A stretch of 64,000 nt of DNA from contig DASYXI010000002.1 of NCBI GenBank assembly GCA_035934995.1, positions 51,728 to 115,727 on the forward strand, read 5' to 3'. Position numbers and translations under genes: made by a program. Below, in pieces: positions 15,583 to 23,055 of this stretch. The notes under the pieces were generated by a model, which was not told the DNA's origin, searched no databases, and saw only the letters and a list, made by a program, of their open reading frames with translations. The stretch is from REEB95 sp035934995 (lineage in GTDB: Bacteria; Pseudomonadota; Alphaproteobacteria; ATCC43930; CGMCC-115725). Each line of letters begins with the position of its first letter. Position 1 is the first letter of the stretch.

Positions 15583-15717
15583 TCATTCGATGTCGCAACG
15601 GCCGTTCAGATTACGGTGTCCCGCGAGCAGCATCAGCGCGCGTTGATCGGCCGAGGTCTCTTCGGCGCTCGCGAGGTCCCGACGAACGCCATCCAACTTG
15701 AGCGCATAAGGCCCCAT
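15583..15717 (-). CDS. Small hypothetical protein or 3' end of a decayed gene
   Basis: The minus-strand frame ending at 15583 has protein-like composition (…AKEILVSKSEAFERVSEDM, then GPYALKLDGVRRDLASAEE). The first ATG in frame is at 15717 (44 residues), but the coding-like frame continues upstream to about 15800, where it runs into the antisense strand of the next riboswitch without an obvious start. It is therefore probably the C-terminus of a gene whose 5' part has been lost. No family recognised. Confidence 0.35.
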   Translation of the reverse strand: MGPYALKLDGVRRDLASAEETSADQRALMLLAGHRNLNGRCDIE

Positions 15718-15793
15718 ATCTTCCGAAACCCGTTCGAACGCTTCGGATTTGCTGACGAGGATCTCCTTGGCGGCCGGAAGCCAAGGACCAGGG

Positions 15794-15822
15794 TTGACAC
15801 GCAGAAATGGTCGACGGACAGT
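15794..15822 (+). promoter_or_regulatory. Promoter of the orphan fluoride-riboswitch unit
   Basis: A perfect TTGACA (15794-15799), a 17-nt spacer and GACAGT (15817-15822) as a weak -10, ending about 10 nt before the aptamer. Confidence 0.45.
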
Positions 15823-15832
15823 CCGCCTCGGA

Positions 15833-15878
15833 GGGGAAGGAGTCCCCCGGAACCGCCGTCGAGGCTGATGACTCCTGC
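15833..15878 (+). promoter_or_regulatory. Fluoride riboswitch (variant) upstream of an orphan gene
   Basis: GGGGAAGGAGTCCCCC, GGAACCGCC, then GAGGCTGATGACTCCTGC. The 3' half is canonical; in the 5' half the conserved GATG is GAAG and GTTC is GTCC, so folding or affinity may differ. CTCCT (15872-15876) can pair with AGGAG of the downstream ribosome-binding site (15895-15900), giving a translational switch. Confidence 0.82.
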
Positions 15879-15907
15879 CGCGCGTTGACGCTGTAGGAGG
15901 GCTGCTT

Positions 15908-16045
15908 GTGAGCGGTTTCGACGGGGTCAGGGTTGTCGGCCGTTTACGTCATGATGCCGACAGGATCTCTCGGCCCCATGACGTCATTCCGGTCGACGAT
16001 GCATCGCGCTGCTCCGTTGCGGGGGGCGTCGAATGCGTGGCGTGA
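15908..16045 (+). CDS. Putative 45-codon leader ORF
   Basis: A GTG-initiated ORF (reads MSGFDGVRVVGRL) 7 nt after AGGAGG, the site that the aptamer can mask. Its TGA (16043-16045) overlaps a GTG start of the next gene (GTGA at 16042-16045). No homology is recognised. It fits the leader pattern seen at the other fluoride units. Confidence 0.45.
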   Translation: MSGFDGVRVVGRLRHDADRISRPHDVIPVDDASRCSVAGGVECVA

Positions 16046-16380
16046 ACGATCGCAATTTCCTGAACCGGTGGCAGGTTCTTCATCGGGCCACTTGTCCTGG
16101 GCTGCACGCAACGTCATGGCAGGTCGGCGACGTCGTTTGGCGCAAAGATAGGATTAGCTTCGCAGGGTCGGCCTACACCGTCACGCTTGAACTGCATCAC
16201 CTGGAACAGACAAGCGCCCGATGGACGCTGTTGGTCGTGGCGGAGCACTGGTGGGACGCCAAGAACGAACCGATCAAGGCGACGACGTGGGCCCGAGCGC
16301 TGGCGGGAAGTCCTAAAACCATCGTCGCTTGGCTGCGAGAGCAGAGCGCCGATGAATCGAATTCTGTGACGCATCCGTAA
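16042..16380 (+). CDS. Hypothetical protein under fluoride riboswitch control
   Basis: A 112-residue soluble protein (115 if the ATG at 16033 is used). It is rich in Trp: WQVGDVVWRKDRISFAGSA, LLVVAEHWWDAKNEPIKAT, SPKTIVAWLREQ. There is no signal peptide, membrane helix or recognised domain. The GTG at 16042 overlaps the leader-ORF stop; the ATG at 16033 lacks its own ribosome-binding site. It is the only full gene behind this riboswitch before the convergent UspA gene, so fluoride response is its best functional clue. I cannot assign a function. Confidence 0.65.
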   Translation: MNDRNFLNRWQVLHRATCPGLHATSWQVGDVVWRKDRISFAGSAYTVTLELHHLEQTSARWTLLVVAEHWWDAKNEPIKATTWARALAGSPKTIVAWLREQSADESNSVTHP

Positions 16381-16563
16381 GGGTTTTGCGGCGCCGCGTC
16401 GACGGGTGGATCAGACGAGGTCGCGGCTGAGCGCGACGGCGCGCAACGGGCCAGTCCGGGCTCTATGCATTGATGCCCGCCGGACAAAACCGGCCGCAGC
16501 GCATGCAGCGCAGCCGCGAAAAGCGGCGACTCCGCTTGACCGAACTGCGCAAACCCGCCGTCG

Positions 16564-16977
16564 TTATTTCACCACCAGGACCGAACGCTCAGCTAAATTC
16601 ACGACGCGCGCAGCGACGTTGCCGATCATCGGGTCGTAGAATCTCGCATACGCGGAATACGGTATGACGATGAGATCGAACCGATGCGCGTCGGCGAATT
16701 CCTCAATGGTGCGCGCGGGCCGGCCCTCCGTGTGATGGATGGCCAGAGCCACATTCTTGAATCGCGCAAGTTGTTTCATGCGACGGACCTCCGTGCACTC
16801 TTCGCGCGATGAGGGCTCCCCGTCAGCCGCAACATCGGCTAGAGCGAAAGCCGGCACGGTCTCGACATAAATCAGGTGCAGGTGCGCGCCGTATCGCGTG
16901 GCGAGGTCGAGCGCGACGGTAAATGCTCTGAGCGACGTGTCCTTGCCGTCGTGAACCGCCAGAATCCGCGCGAACAT
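16564..16977 (-). CDS. Universal stress protein (UspA family)
   Basis: A 137-residue UspA-fold protein. It starts MFARILAVHDGKDTSLRAF, has RYGAHLHLIYVE in the second strand, then FDLIVIPYSAYARFYDPM, and ends GNVAARVVNLAERSVLVVK. The glycine-rich nucleotide loop is only partly kept (GNVAARVV). The ATG at 16977 has no ribosome-binding site of its own but follows the stop of a 52-codon leader ORF by one base (TGACATG). That leader sits behind a minus-strand fluoride riboswitch, so this is a fluoride-induced stress protein by context. An in-frame ATG at 17055 exists but overlaps the leader and looks worse. Confidence 0.88.
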   Translation of the reverse strand: MFARILAVHDGKDTSLRAFTVALDLATRYGAHLHLIYVETVPAFALADVAADGEPSSREECTEVRRMKQLARFKNVALAIHHTEGRPARTIEEFADAHRFDLIVIPYSAYARFYDPMIGNVAARVVNLAERSVLVVK

Positions 16978-16978
16978 G

Positions 16979-17137
16979 TCAGCGCTCGACCGAAATATTT
17001 GCTGTAAGCGCGGCAGCGCGATGCCTCGGCGGCAGCTTGCGCAGCTGGCCGCCATCTGACGCTGTGACGCCGGCCCTTCGGCGTCTGGGCGCCGTCGATG
17101 GAGCCAGGGGAGGAACGGTTTCGGGGAGAACCTTCAT
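16979..17137 (-). CDS. Putative 52-codon leader ORF coupled to uspA
   Basis: It starts MKVLPETVPPLAPSTAP at the ATG at 17137, with AAGGAG 7 nt upstream, and ends one base before the UspA ATG. The ribosome-binding site lies in the 3' arm of a hairpin formed with the aptamer's GACTCCT strand. The peptide is very basic in its second half and matches nothing I recognise. Confidence 0.5.
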   Translation of the reverse strand: MKVLPETVPPLAPSTAPRRRRAGVTASDGGQLRKLPPRHRAAALTANISVER

Positions 17138-17167
17138 GCAGAGACTCCTTCGACGTTTCCGTCCGTT

Positions 17168-17211
17168 AGGAGTCATCAGCCCAGTGGGCGTTTAAGGCGA
17201 ACTCCATCGCC
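17168..17211 (-). promoter_or_regulatory. Fluoride riboswitch upstream of uspA
   Basis: On the minus strand: GGCGATGGAGTTCGCC, TTAAACGCCC, then GGGCTGATGACTCCTA. GACTCCT pairs perfectly with AGGAGTC (17143-17149), with an inner GACG-GAAA-CGTC hairpin, burying the AAGGAG ribosome-binding site. There is no T-run, so control is translational. A TTGGCT-17 nt-TAACCT pair upstream is a possible promoter. Confidence 0.93.
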
Positions 17212-17399
17212 GTCCAGAAGGTTAGCCGAGTCCGTCGCCAAAGCCAACTGTGATGCCGATAGGCGCATATGGCCGATTGATCGCTTTGGAATGCAAAAAG
17301 GCGGTCGAAAATAGGCCCAGCCAAAAGGGCGTTCTGGCACGCCATGGCGCCAATCACGAAGGTTCAGGCCGTCGAGCGCCGCGCCAAAGTCCGGCAGGT

Positions 17400-17557
17400 T
17401 CACCGTGCTTTTGGCTGGAAGGGGTTTTTGTAGACAGCGGCGCCTGCGAGTTCCTTCTCTATTTCAAGGAGCCGGTTGTACTTGGCAATGCGTTCGCCAC
17501 GGCAAGGGGCGCCCGTTTTGATTTGGCCGCCGCCCACAGCGACGGCGAAATCGGCAA
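17400..17557 (-). pseudogene. Enolase 3' fragment (pseudogene)
   Basis: The last 52 codons of an enolase: ADFAVAVGGGQIKTGAPCRG followed by ERIAKYNRLLEIEKELAG and the tail YKNPFQPKAR. It is about nine-tenths identical in DNA to the end of the intact eno at 30792. Homology stops abruptly near 17557, where an unrelated plus-strand frame begins. The downstream flank (17230-17400) also resembles the eno downstream flank, so a segment rather than just the gene was duplicated. All catalytic residues upstream of this part are absent. Confidence 0.85.
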
Positions 17558-17900
17558 GGCAGCCGAGGAGCTGGCGGTCCTGACCGACGACGGCGACCCC
17601 GGAAATCCCGTCGTCTCCGAGGCCGTGAACGCCGCGATCGCCTATGTCGACGCTTTGACGGCCAAGTTCGCGAACCGCGTCAACCAGCAGGACCATGCCG
17701 GTGCCGCAAAGGCTTTGCGGGACGTCATTGGCGAGCGTCTACCGAACGATCAGGAGCGCGGGCTTCGCCGCATTCTCGGCGAAAAGGACGCCGCCCAGTA
17801 CGGCGCGCAAGCCAAACGCAAGGCGGACGCGTTGCGAATCCTGGCGGACATTCACGCGTTCGCGAAATGGGCGGAGTCTGAGGTCAATCGGCGCGGCTGA
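17558..17900 (+). pseudogene. 5'-truncated hypothetical gene joined to the enolase remnant
   Basis: The plus-strand frame has coding character from the enolase junction to TGA at 17900: KAAEELAVLTDDGDPGNPVV, AYVDALTAKFANRVNQQDHA, then a Lys/Arg/Ala-rich helical C-terminus. It resembles small all-helical (HEPN-like) proteins, a weak impression only. No start codon with a ribosome-binding site lies after the junction, and the frame continues back into antisense enolase sequence, so the true 5' end has probably been lost. Confidence 0.45.
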
Positions 17901-18199
17901 TCCTGGATCTCCGCATACTATGTCAGCCACGCAGTTCGTTTCCGAACCTGGGACAACAGCATAAGCCTCAGCATAAGCCACGAAATTATTGTCGTCAGTG
18001 ACTTCAGCCATGAGTTAAAGGAGCGTTTGCGCCATAGTTGGCGGGCGTTATGCTTCTCTCGCCGGGGCGAGGTTGTCGCAGATCGCGGCTGCGATGGGCC
18101 ATAGGAAGGCCCAGACCACTATGTGCTATGCACACCCGTGCCCCATGACGGGTTTGGAAGTCGTGGAGAAGGCTAACGCACACTTGGCGCGAGGCTGAA

Positions 18200-18421
18200 A
18201 TGTTCCATCCTTACACATCAAATCAAGATATGGTTTGCGGCGCGACTAATATCTGTCACCATTTTTACGATAAAGGACTTTGTATGGGCTTCGGTCTCTC
18301 GCTCTTAGCCGGTGTCTTTTACGTGTATAATACTTCGTTAGAGAAGCCGGAAAGTAAGGTTGGCGCGGTTTTGTCCTGCGCCTTCGCCGCGTTCTTGATA
18401 TTTGTAGGCTGGTGGTCTTAG
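18200..18421 (+). CDS. Small hypothetical membrane protein
   Basis: A 73-residue ORF starting MFHPYTSNQDMVCGATN, with two hydrophobic stretches (GLSLLAGVFYVYNT and AVLSCAFAAFLIFVGWW). Its codons are clearly more AT-rich than those of its neighbours, suggesting foreign origin. No domain is recognised and the ribosome-binding site is weak. It stands alone between the fluoride block and the formate dehydrogenase region. Confidence 0.45.
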   Translation: MFHPYTSNQDMVCGATNICHHFYDKGLCMGFGLSLLAGVFYVYNTSLEKPESKVGAVLSCAFAAFLIFVGWWS

Positions 18422-18577
18422 GGCTTCCCTAGCAATCAACGCCATCTTGGCGTCCGAGTCAGTCACGCAGCCGCAGTCGTCGGGCTCAAATCCGTAAAAC
18501 GGCCAAACTGCCGTTTACTAGCGGGTACTCCAGCCAACTTGCGGGCGGAAAACCCCAGCTTACAATTGCTTGCTGTC

Positions 18578-19297
18578 ATGACCCGTCTCACGCTGCCGCC
18601 GCCTTATCGCGCTGTTTGTCTCACGCCTGAGCTATCGGCATTCGGCGAAGCATGCGCCGCTGCGCGAGCTGGCGAGGGAGAAGGCATGATCTTTTGGGCG
18701 CCCCGCATGGATCGGCTCGATGTTGGTCTGACGCTGACACCTGATCGGCCGCGGCGTGCTACATTACCGGTGATCTATGTCGCGGCGCTCGCTTTTGCCG
18801 ATGCGCTCAGCGCATTCGCTCCGCCGCCAACGCCGATCGGCTTTGGATGGCCCGGCGCAATCCTGATCGATGGCGGACGAGCCGGCGGCCTGTCGCTCGC
18901 GTGCGCGCCAAGCGCGCCCACTGCTGTTCCTGCCTGGGCGGCGCTTGGCTTTGATTTAGCCCTATGCGCCGGCGGCGATGAACCCGGCCGCACGCCTACG
19001 CAAACCTTTCTCGACGAGGAAGCATTCGAGGGCTTCACGGTCGCGGCGCAGATTGAGGGTTTCAGCCGTCATTTCCTCGCGTGGCTCAACCGGTGGGACG
19101 ATGACGGGTTGGCGCCGATTGCCGCGGAATGGTCGCGACGCGCGTTCACACCTTTTACACCGACGATCGTGCTGCCCGATGGAGCCGCCACGCCGCTTCG
19201 CCTCGACGAGGTCGGTGATCTCCGCGTCCGCCAGAACGGGCGCGAACGCACGCTGTCGCTCGAGGCGACGTTCGCTGGACAGGCCTCACATGGCTGA
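18578..19297 (+). CDS. Biotin/lipoate ligase-like DUF4444 protein
   Basis: A 239-residue protein of the type annotated as biotin/lipoate A/B ligase-like with a C-terminal DUF4444 domain. It starts MTRLTLPPPYRAVCLTPEL. The stretch PIGFGWPGAILIDGGRAGGL takes the place of the ligase substrate loop, and the C-terminal LDEVGDLRVRQNGRERTLSL forms the small beta domain. This family typically accompanies formate dehydrogenase satellites in Hyphomicrobiales. Its stop overlaps the next start by 8 nt. The biochemical role is unknown. Confidence 0.75.
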   Translation: MTRLTLPPPYRAVCLTPELSAFGEACAAARAGEGEGMIFWAPRMDRLDVGLTLTPDRPRRATLPVIYVAALAFADALSAFAPPPTPIGFGWPGAILIDGGRAGGLSLACAPSAPTAVPAWAALGFDLALCAGGDEPGRTPTQTFLDEEAFEGFTVAAQIEGFSRHFLAWLNRWDDDGLAPIAAEWSRRAFTPFTPTIVLPDGAATPLRLDEVGDLRVRQNGRERTLSLEATFAGQASHG

Positions 19298-20327
19298 GCC
19301 CACGGCCGCGGCACTGCCCGATTTCTGGCTCAGCTCCGGCTTTCACCGGCTCGAGCGCGACGCCGCCGGGCACCTCACCGTAACCGACGACTTTTTCCAG
19401 GCCTATCTCGAACGACCGGAGCTGCGGCCGGCTGAAGGGGCGGAGCCGGGCGAGCGGGCTTTGCACGACAAGCTGCGGGCCGCGCCACGCGCCGACGTGA
19501 CGGCGGGCGAGCTCGCGGCAATCGCCGATGCCGACACGCGCGACAACTATCGGATATTTCTCGGCTTGCGCGATCGGCTGATCGCCGGCGGCACGCTCGA
19601 GAAGGCCTATCTGACGCTGTTTAAGACGGAGGCCGTGGCGCTGCCGGCGCTGATGCTCGATCACCTAGCGCATGCAATTCTGCGCAACATCCTCGCCGAT
19701 TGCGACGATCCGTTTGCGCTGCGCGCGGCAGAGCTTCTGTTCCGCACCCAGAAGGTGACGATCGCCGACGGCGCGGTCCTGCTTGCCGACGAGGAAACCG
19801 TCGAAGTCACGGCCCGGACCGGCGGACTGGGTTCGCTCGGCCGGCTGCTGATCGACAGCGACACGCCGACCCACGCGGTGACATTAGACGTGCTGTCAGC
19901 CGAGAATGCCGGAGACTACTGGCAGCGCAGCGACCGTTTCGACACGGTGCTCGATCTCTCGTTCACGCGTCCCGGCCTCGATGCGTTGTGCCGGGTGCTC
20001 GAGCGTTGGGTCGCGCATTTCCTTGGCGTCGCGCTTCGGATCGAGCCGGTGGAGCAAATCCAGGACGAGCGCTGGTCCTGGCACGTTGGTCTCGACAGCG
20101 AGTCATCGGCCATTCTCAACGCGCTTTACCGCGGCGAGGCCGTCGATGAGGCGCGGTTGCGGCGGCTGATCGCGCTGTTCCGCGCGCATTTTGCCGATCC
20201 CGGAGACATGCCGCTCTCGCTCGCAGGCAAACCGATCTATTTCGGGCTGGCGACCGACGCGAACCAGCGACTGCGCCTGAAGCCGCAGAACCTGCTGCGC
20301 AATCTGCCGCTGGCACGCGAAATTTGA
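19290..20327 (+). CDS. DUF6352 family protein of the formate dehydrogenase cluster
   Basis: A soluble 345-residue protein starting MAEPTAAALPDFWLSSGFHR. Features are the N-terminal FHRLERDAAGHLTVTDDFFQ segment, followed by a long helical body and LSLAGKPIYFGLATDANQRL near the end. It is conserved beside formate dehydrogenase genes in related bacteria, in the same order DUF4444-DUF6352. The ATG at 19290 overlaps the preceding gene, so they are co-translated. Presumably it acts in assembly or cofactor handling; no catalytic motif is evident. Confidence 0.75.
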   Translation: MAEPTAAALPDFWLSSGFHRLERDAAGHLTVTDDFFQAYLERPELRPAEGAEPGERALHDKLRAAPRADVTAGELAAIADADTRDNYRIFLGLRDRLIAGGTLEKAYLTLFKTEAVALPALMLDHLAHAILRNILADCDDPFALRAAELLFRTQKVTIADGAVLLADEETVEVTARTGGLGSLGRLLIDSDTPTHAVTLDVLSAENAGDYWQRSDRFDTVLDLSFTRPGLDALCRVLERWVAHFLGVALRIEPVEQIQDERWSWHVGLDSESSAILNALYRGEAVDEARLRRLIALFRAHFADPGDMPLSLAGKPIYFGLATDANQRLRLKPQNLLRNLPLAREI

Positions 20328-20335
20328 AGCGCGCC

Positions 20336-20596
20336 ATGCGTTCGGCAGCTTCGCATCTCGATCGGCCCGCCGCACGGACGGTTGCCGCCGTAATCGCGGC
20401 GATCGCGCTCGGTCTCATCGCGTGGCTGATCTATATCGACAACCGCGTGGATCCCGCCGTTGCCGCGTGCATCAAGCAGCAAACCGCTGCCATCGAACAG
20501 GTGCGCGACAAAGGCGCCTTGCCGGCCGACGCGGCGCGCCGCTTTCTCGCCAACGTCGCGCAATCGTGCGCGGCTCAGGTCAACGGCGCGCGCTGA
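20336..20596 (+). CDS. Small membrane-anchored hypothetical protein
   Basis: An 86-residue protein (90 if the TTG at 20324, overlapping the previous stop, is used). One N-terminal helix (TVAAVIAAIALGLIAWLIYI) is followed by a periplasmic tail with Cys residues (VAACIKQQTAAIEQV and AQSCAAQV). It probably belongs to the same transcript as the DUF6352 gene and ends convergently, 4 nt from the 4Fe-4S protein gene. No family recognised. Confidence 0.6.
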   Translation: MRSAASHLDRPAARTVAAVIAAIALGLIAWLIYIDNRVDPAVAACIKQQTAAIEQVRDKGALPADAARRFLANVAQSCAAQVNGAR

Positions 20597-20600
20597 ACGG

Positions 20601-22619
20601 CTACGGCTCGCTTTCGTCCGGTTTGCGTAGATAGTCTTCGGTGGTGCGCGGTTTCGGGCGCGGCTTGCCGGCAAACGGATCGCCGGAGCGATCCTTGATC
20701 TGCACGATGACGCGGCAATCTTCGCACATCTGGATGAGCCGCGTACGCTGTTCGTCGCGGAACATCGAGTGCTTGCCCGCGAGCTGAGCGATGATGCGTT
20801 CGATCGAGCTGCGCGTGCCGAACGGCTTGCCGCAGTTGATGCAATTGAACGGCAGCTCTTCTTTCAGCGTGACGGCGTTCGCCCCGCTGCCGGTGAAGTT
20901 GAGCCGCGGCGTCAGGCTGATGACTTTCTCGGGACATATGGCCTTGCACAAGCCGCATTGGACGCAGGCGTCTTCCTGGAAACGCAGCTGCGGCATGTCG
21001 GGATTGTCGAGCAGCGCGCCCGTCGGGCAGGCGCCGACGCAGGCGAGACACAGGGTGCAGCCGTCGATCCTGATTTCGACGGCGCCAAAAGGTGCGCCCG
21101 GCGGCAACAACAGGATGTCGCGGGGTTCGGGCGCGTTCGCATGCAGCTGCGCCAGCGCCAGCCGCGTCAGGCCGCGCTTCTCGCCGAGCGACAGGAAGCG
21201 GCCGGCGGCAACCGACGCGACATCCGGCAGACCGTAGAGCGCGGCCTCGGCCGCATCAGGATCGGCCTCCACCAGCACGTGGAGCCGCCCGCTGCCGTAA
21301 CCGAGGCCTTGCAGCATGCTTTCGGCCAGCCCGAGCTGACCCGCAAGCGCCGCGAGCTCATCGCGCTTTTCAGGATGAACGAGCACCGCGACCTGCGCCG
21401 CACCGTAGGCGAAGGCCAGCGCCAGGAACTCGAACCCGAGCTGCGTCACTTCGTTGACGGCGAACGGAATGACGCGCGCCGGCAAGCCTTTGCCGAACCG
21501 CGCCATGGCGTCGATCAGCTCGGCGCCTTTGCGCGGATCGTGCACCAGCAGCGCCGCTCGCTCACCTCCGGCTTCGGCATAGGCCACGAGCAAGGTCCGC
21601 AGCCGCGTCGCTAGGAAATCGACGGGCGGCATGGCGTAGGCCGCCGCGCCGGTTGGGCAGACGCTGTGACACGCGCCGCAGCCGCCGCAGACATAGGCGT
21701 CGATTGCGACGCTGTCGCCGGCTGGCGTGATCGCGGCGGTCGGACAGATGTCGAGACAGCGCGTGCAGCCGATCTTTTGCGAACGCGAATGCGCGCACAG
21801 CTCACTGTGGAAATCGACGTAACGCGGCTTTTCGAATTCGCCGACCAGGTTGGTAAGCGCGAACAGGGCAACTTGCACCGCCGCTGGATTCTTGGGATCG
21901 GGTCGTAGATATCCGTCGCGGCGCTCGCCGCCGGCGAAGAGAGGCGTGCCGCCGCTGAGGTCGAGGATGAGATCGCAGCGCGTCTTTGCGCCGTTGCCCG
22001 GTTGCTCGAATCCGAGCACCGATCGCGACGATGGGCTCGCCGGCGCGTAGTCGTCGACGACGATTTCGAACGCGCCGAGATGGCCCTTGACGGTGGCGAT
22101 CGTGCCGCGGTGAGTTGGCACCTTCATGACGCGCGGCGGCACGATGTCCGCCGGCTTCGACAGCAGCAGCGTGACGTCGAGCCGATCGGCCAGCTGCAGC
22201 GCCGCCGCCACTGCCGTCTCGTCGCGGCCATAGACCAGGCATAGGCCGCCGGATTTGAGCGTAAGCGCTGGCACGGGCGGCGTGTCGAGCGCCGCCTCGG
22301 CGAGCAGGGCCGCGACTTTGGGCAGCGCCTGCGCCGCCTCGTCGGACCACAGCGCGCGCTCGCGGATGTTCGCATAGCTGACGGCGACGCCGGCGCTGGC
22401 GAGCGCCTCGGCGAAGACCGGTTCTTCCTGCGTGCAGCCGACCACCAGCGGTTTGCCGGCCTTGGCCGCGCTCAACAGCCGGTCGAGCTCCGCGCGACAC
22501 AGATGGCGGCCGATGACGCTCGCGCCGGCGGTGGCGCAGGCACGCGCCACCATCTTCCCGTCGAGCGGCATTGAGCCTGCACAATCACAGAGCACGATCG
22601 TCTTGCCGCTGATTTCCAT
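20601..22619 (-). CDS. Multi-[4Fe-4S] cluster protein of the formate dehydrogenase region
   Basis: A 672-residue cytoplasmic iron-sulfur protein. Four ferredoxin-type motifs are visible in two pairs: CTRCLDICPTAAI with CGGCGACHSVCPTGA in the middle, and CTLCLACVGACPTGALL with CVQCGLCKAICPEKVI near the C-terminus. A further CINCGKPFG and CEDCR lie at the end. The N-terminal third resembles the nucleotide-binding part of HdrA-like or electron-bifurcating proteins only loosely. It is the only minus-strand gene of the cluster, divergent from the operon starting at 22804. It is probably an electron carrier or maturation factor for formate dehydrogenase. Confidence 0.82.
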   Translation of the reverse strand: MEISGKTIVLCDCAGSMPLDGKMVARACATAGASVIGRHLCRAELDRLLSAAKAGKPLVVGCTQEEPVFAEALASAGVAVSYANIRERALWSDEAAQALPKVAALLAEAALDTPPVPALTLKSGGLCLVYGRDETAVAAALQLADRLDVTLLLSKPADIVPPRVMKVPTHRGTIATVKGHLGAFEIVVDDYAPASPSSRSVLGFEQPGNGAKTRCDLILDLSGGTPLFAGGERRDGYLRPDPKNPAAVQVALFALTNLVGEFEKPRYVDFHSELCAHSRSQKIGCTRCLDICPTAAITPAGDSVAIDAYVCGGCGACHSVCPTGAAAYAMPPVDFLATRLRTLLVAYAEAGGERAALLVHDPRKGAELIDAMARFGKGLPARVIPFAVNEVTQLGFEFLALAFAYGAAQVAVLVHPEKRDELAALAGQLGLAESMLQGLGYGSGRLHVLVEADPDAAEAALYGLPDVASVAAGRFLSLGEKRGLTRLALAQLHANAPEPRDILLLPPGAPFGAVEIRIDGCTLCLACVGACPTGALLDNPDMPQLRFQEDACVQCGLCKAICPEKVISLTPRLNFTGSGANAVTLKEELPFNCINCGKPFGTRSSIERIIAQLAGKHSMFRDEQRTRLIQMCEDCRVIVQIKDRSGDPFAGKPRPKPRTTEDYLRKPDESEP

Positions 22620-22803
22620 GCTCCTAGCCCGTCACGGTCGCCGCCGGCGCGCGGTTTGGCGTTTGCGGCCTGTTTCGGTACCCTTGATCCGGATGGATGC
22701 CCGCTCTTGTCGTGCGGCTTTCCACGACAACATCTTTAGGAGCGACCGCATCGTCGCAACGGCGACGCACGGTCCCGTACAACAATCGGAAAGGAGCCTT
22801 ATC

Positions 22804-23055
22804 GTGAGCCATCGAACCTTGGCCGCCCTCGCTTTCCTCGCGTTTGCGGCCACTCCGGCGCTTGCAGCAGAAGATTGCGCCCAGGCGCTCAAGGATACCA
22901 CCGCGAAGTTCAAGACCAGCACAATCGGCCCGGAGGCGACCACCACCGTGGACGGTCTGATCGCTAAGGCCGGGCCGATGTGCGTGGGTGATGCGGCGCA
23001 GCAGGCGGAGGCGATTGAACTGCTCCAGATTGGTCGTATGATGATCGGTGAATGA
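22804..23055 (+). CDS. Small secreted protein of the formate dehydrogenase operon
   Basis: An 83-residue protein starting at GTG 22804 with AAAGGAG 8 nt upstream. A Sec signal peptide (LAALAFLAFAATPALAAED) is followed by a short helical domain containing two Cys. Its stop overlaps the next start (ATGA). The longer open frame upstream covers the divergent promoter region and was rejected. It begins the plus-strand fdh operon; function unknown. Confidence 0.7.
   Translation: MSHRTLAALAFLAFAATPALAAEDCAQALKDTTAKFKTSTIGPEATTTVDGLIAKAGPMCVGDAAQQAEAIELLQIGRMMIGE

Noticed and set aside
17739..18011. 90-codon minus-strand frame starting MAEVTDDNNFVAYAEAYAVV
   Set aside because: The N-terminal part looks somewhat protein-like, but it has no ribosome-binding site and overlaps the plus-strand coding frame ending at 17900; it could be the remnant of a lost gene.
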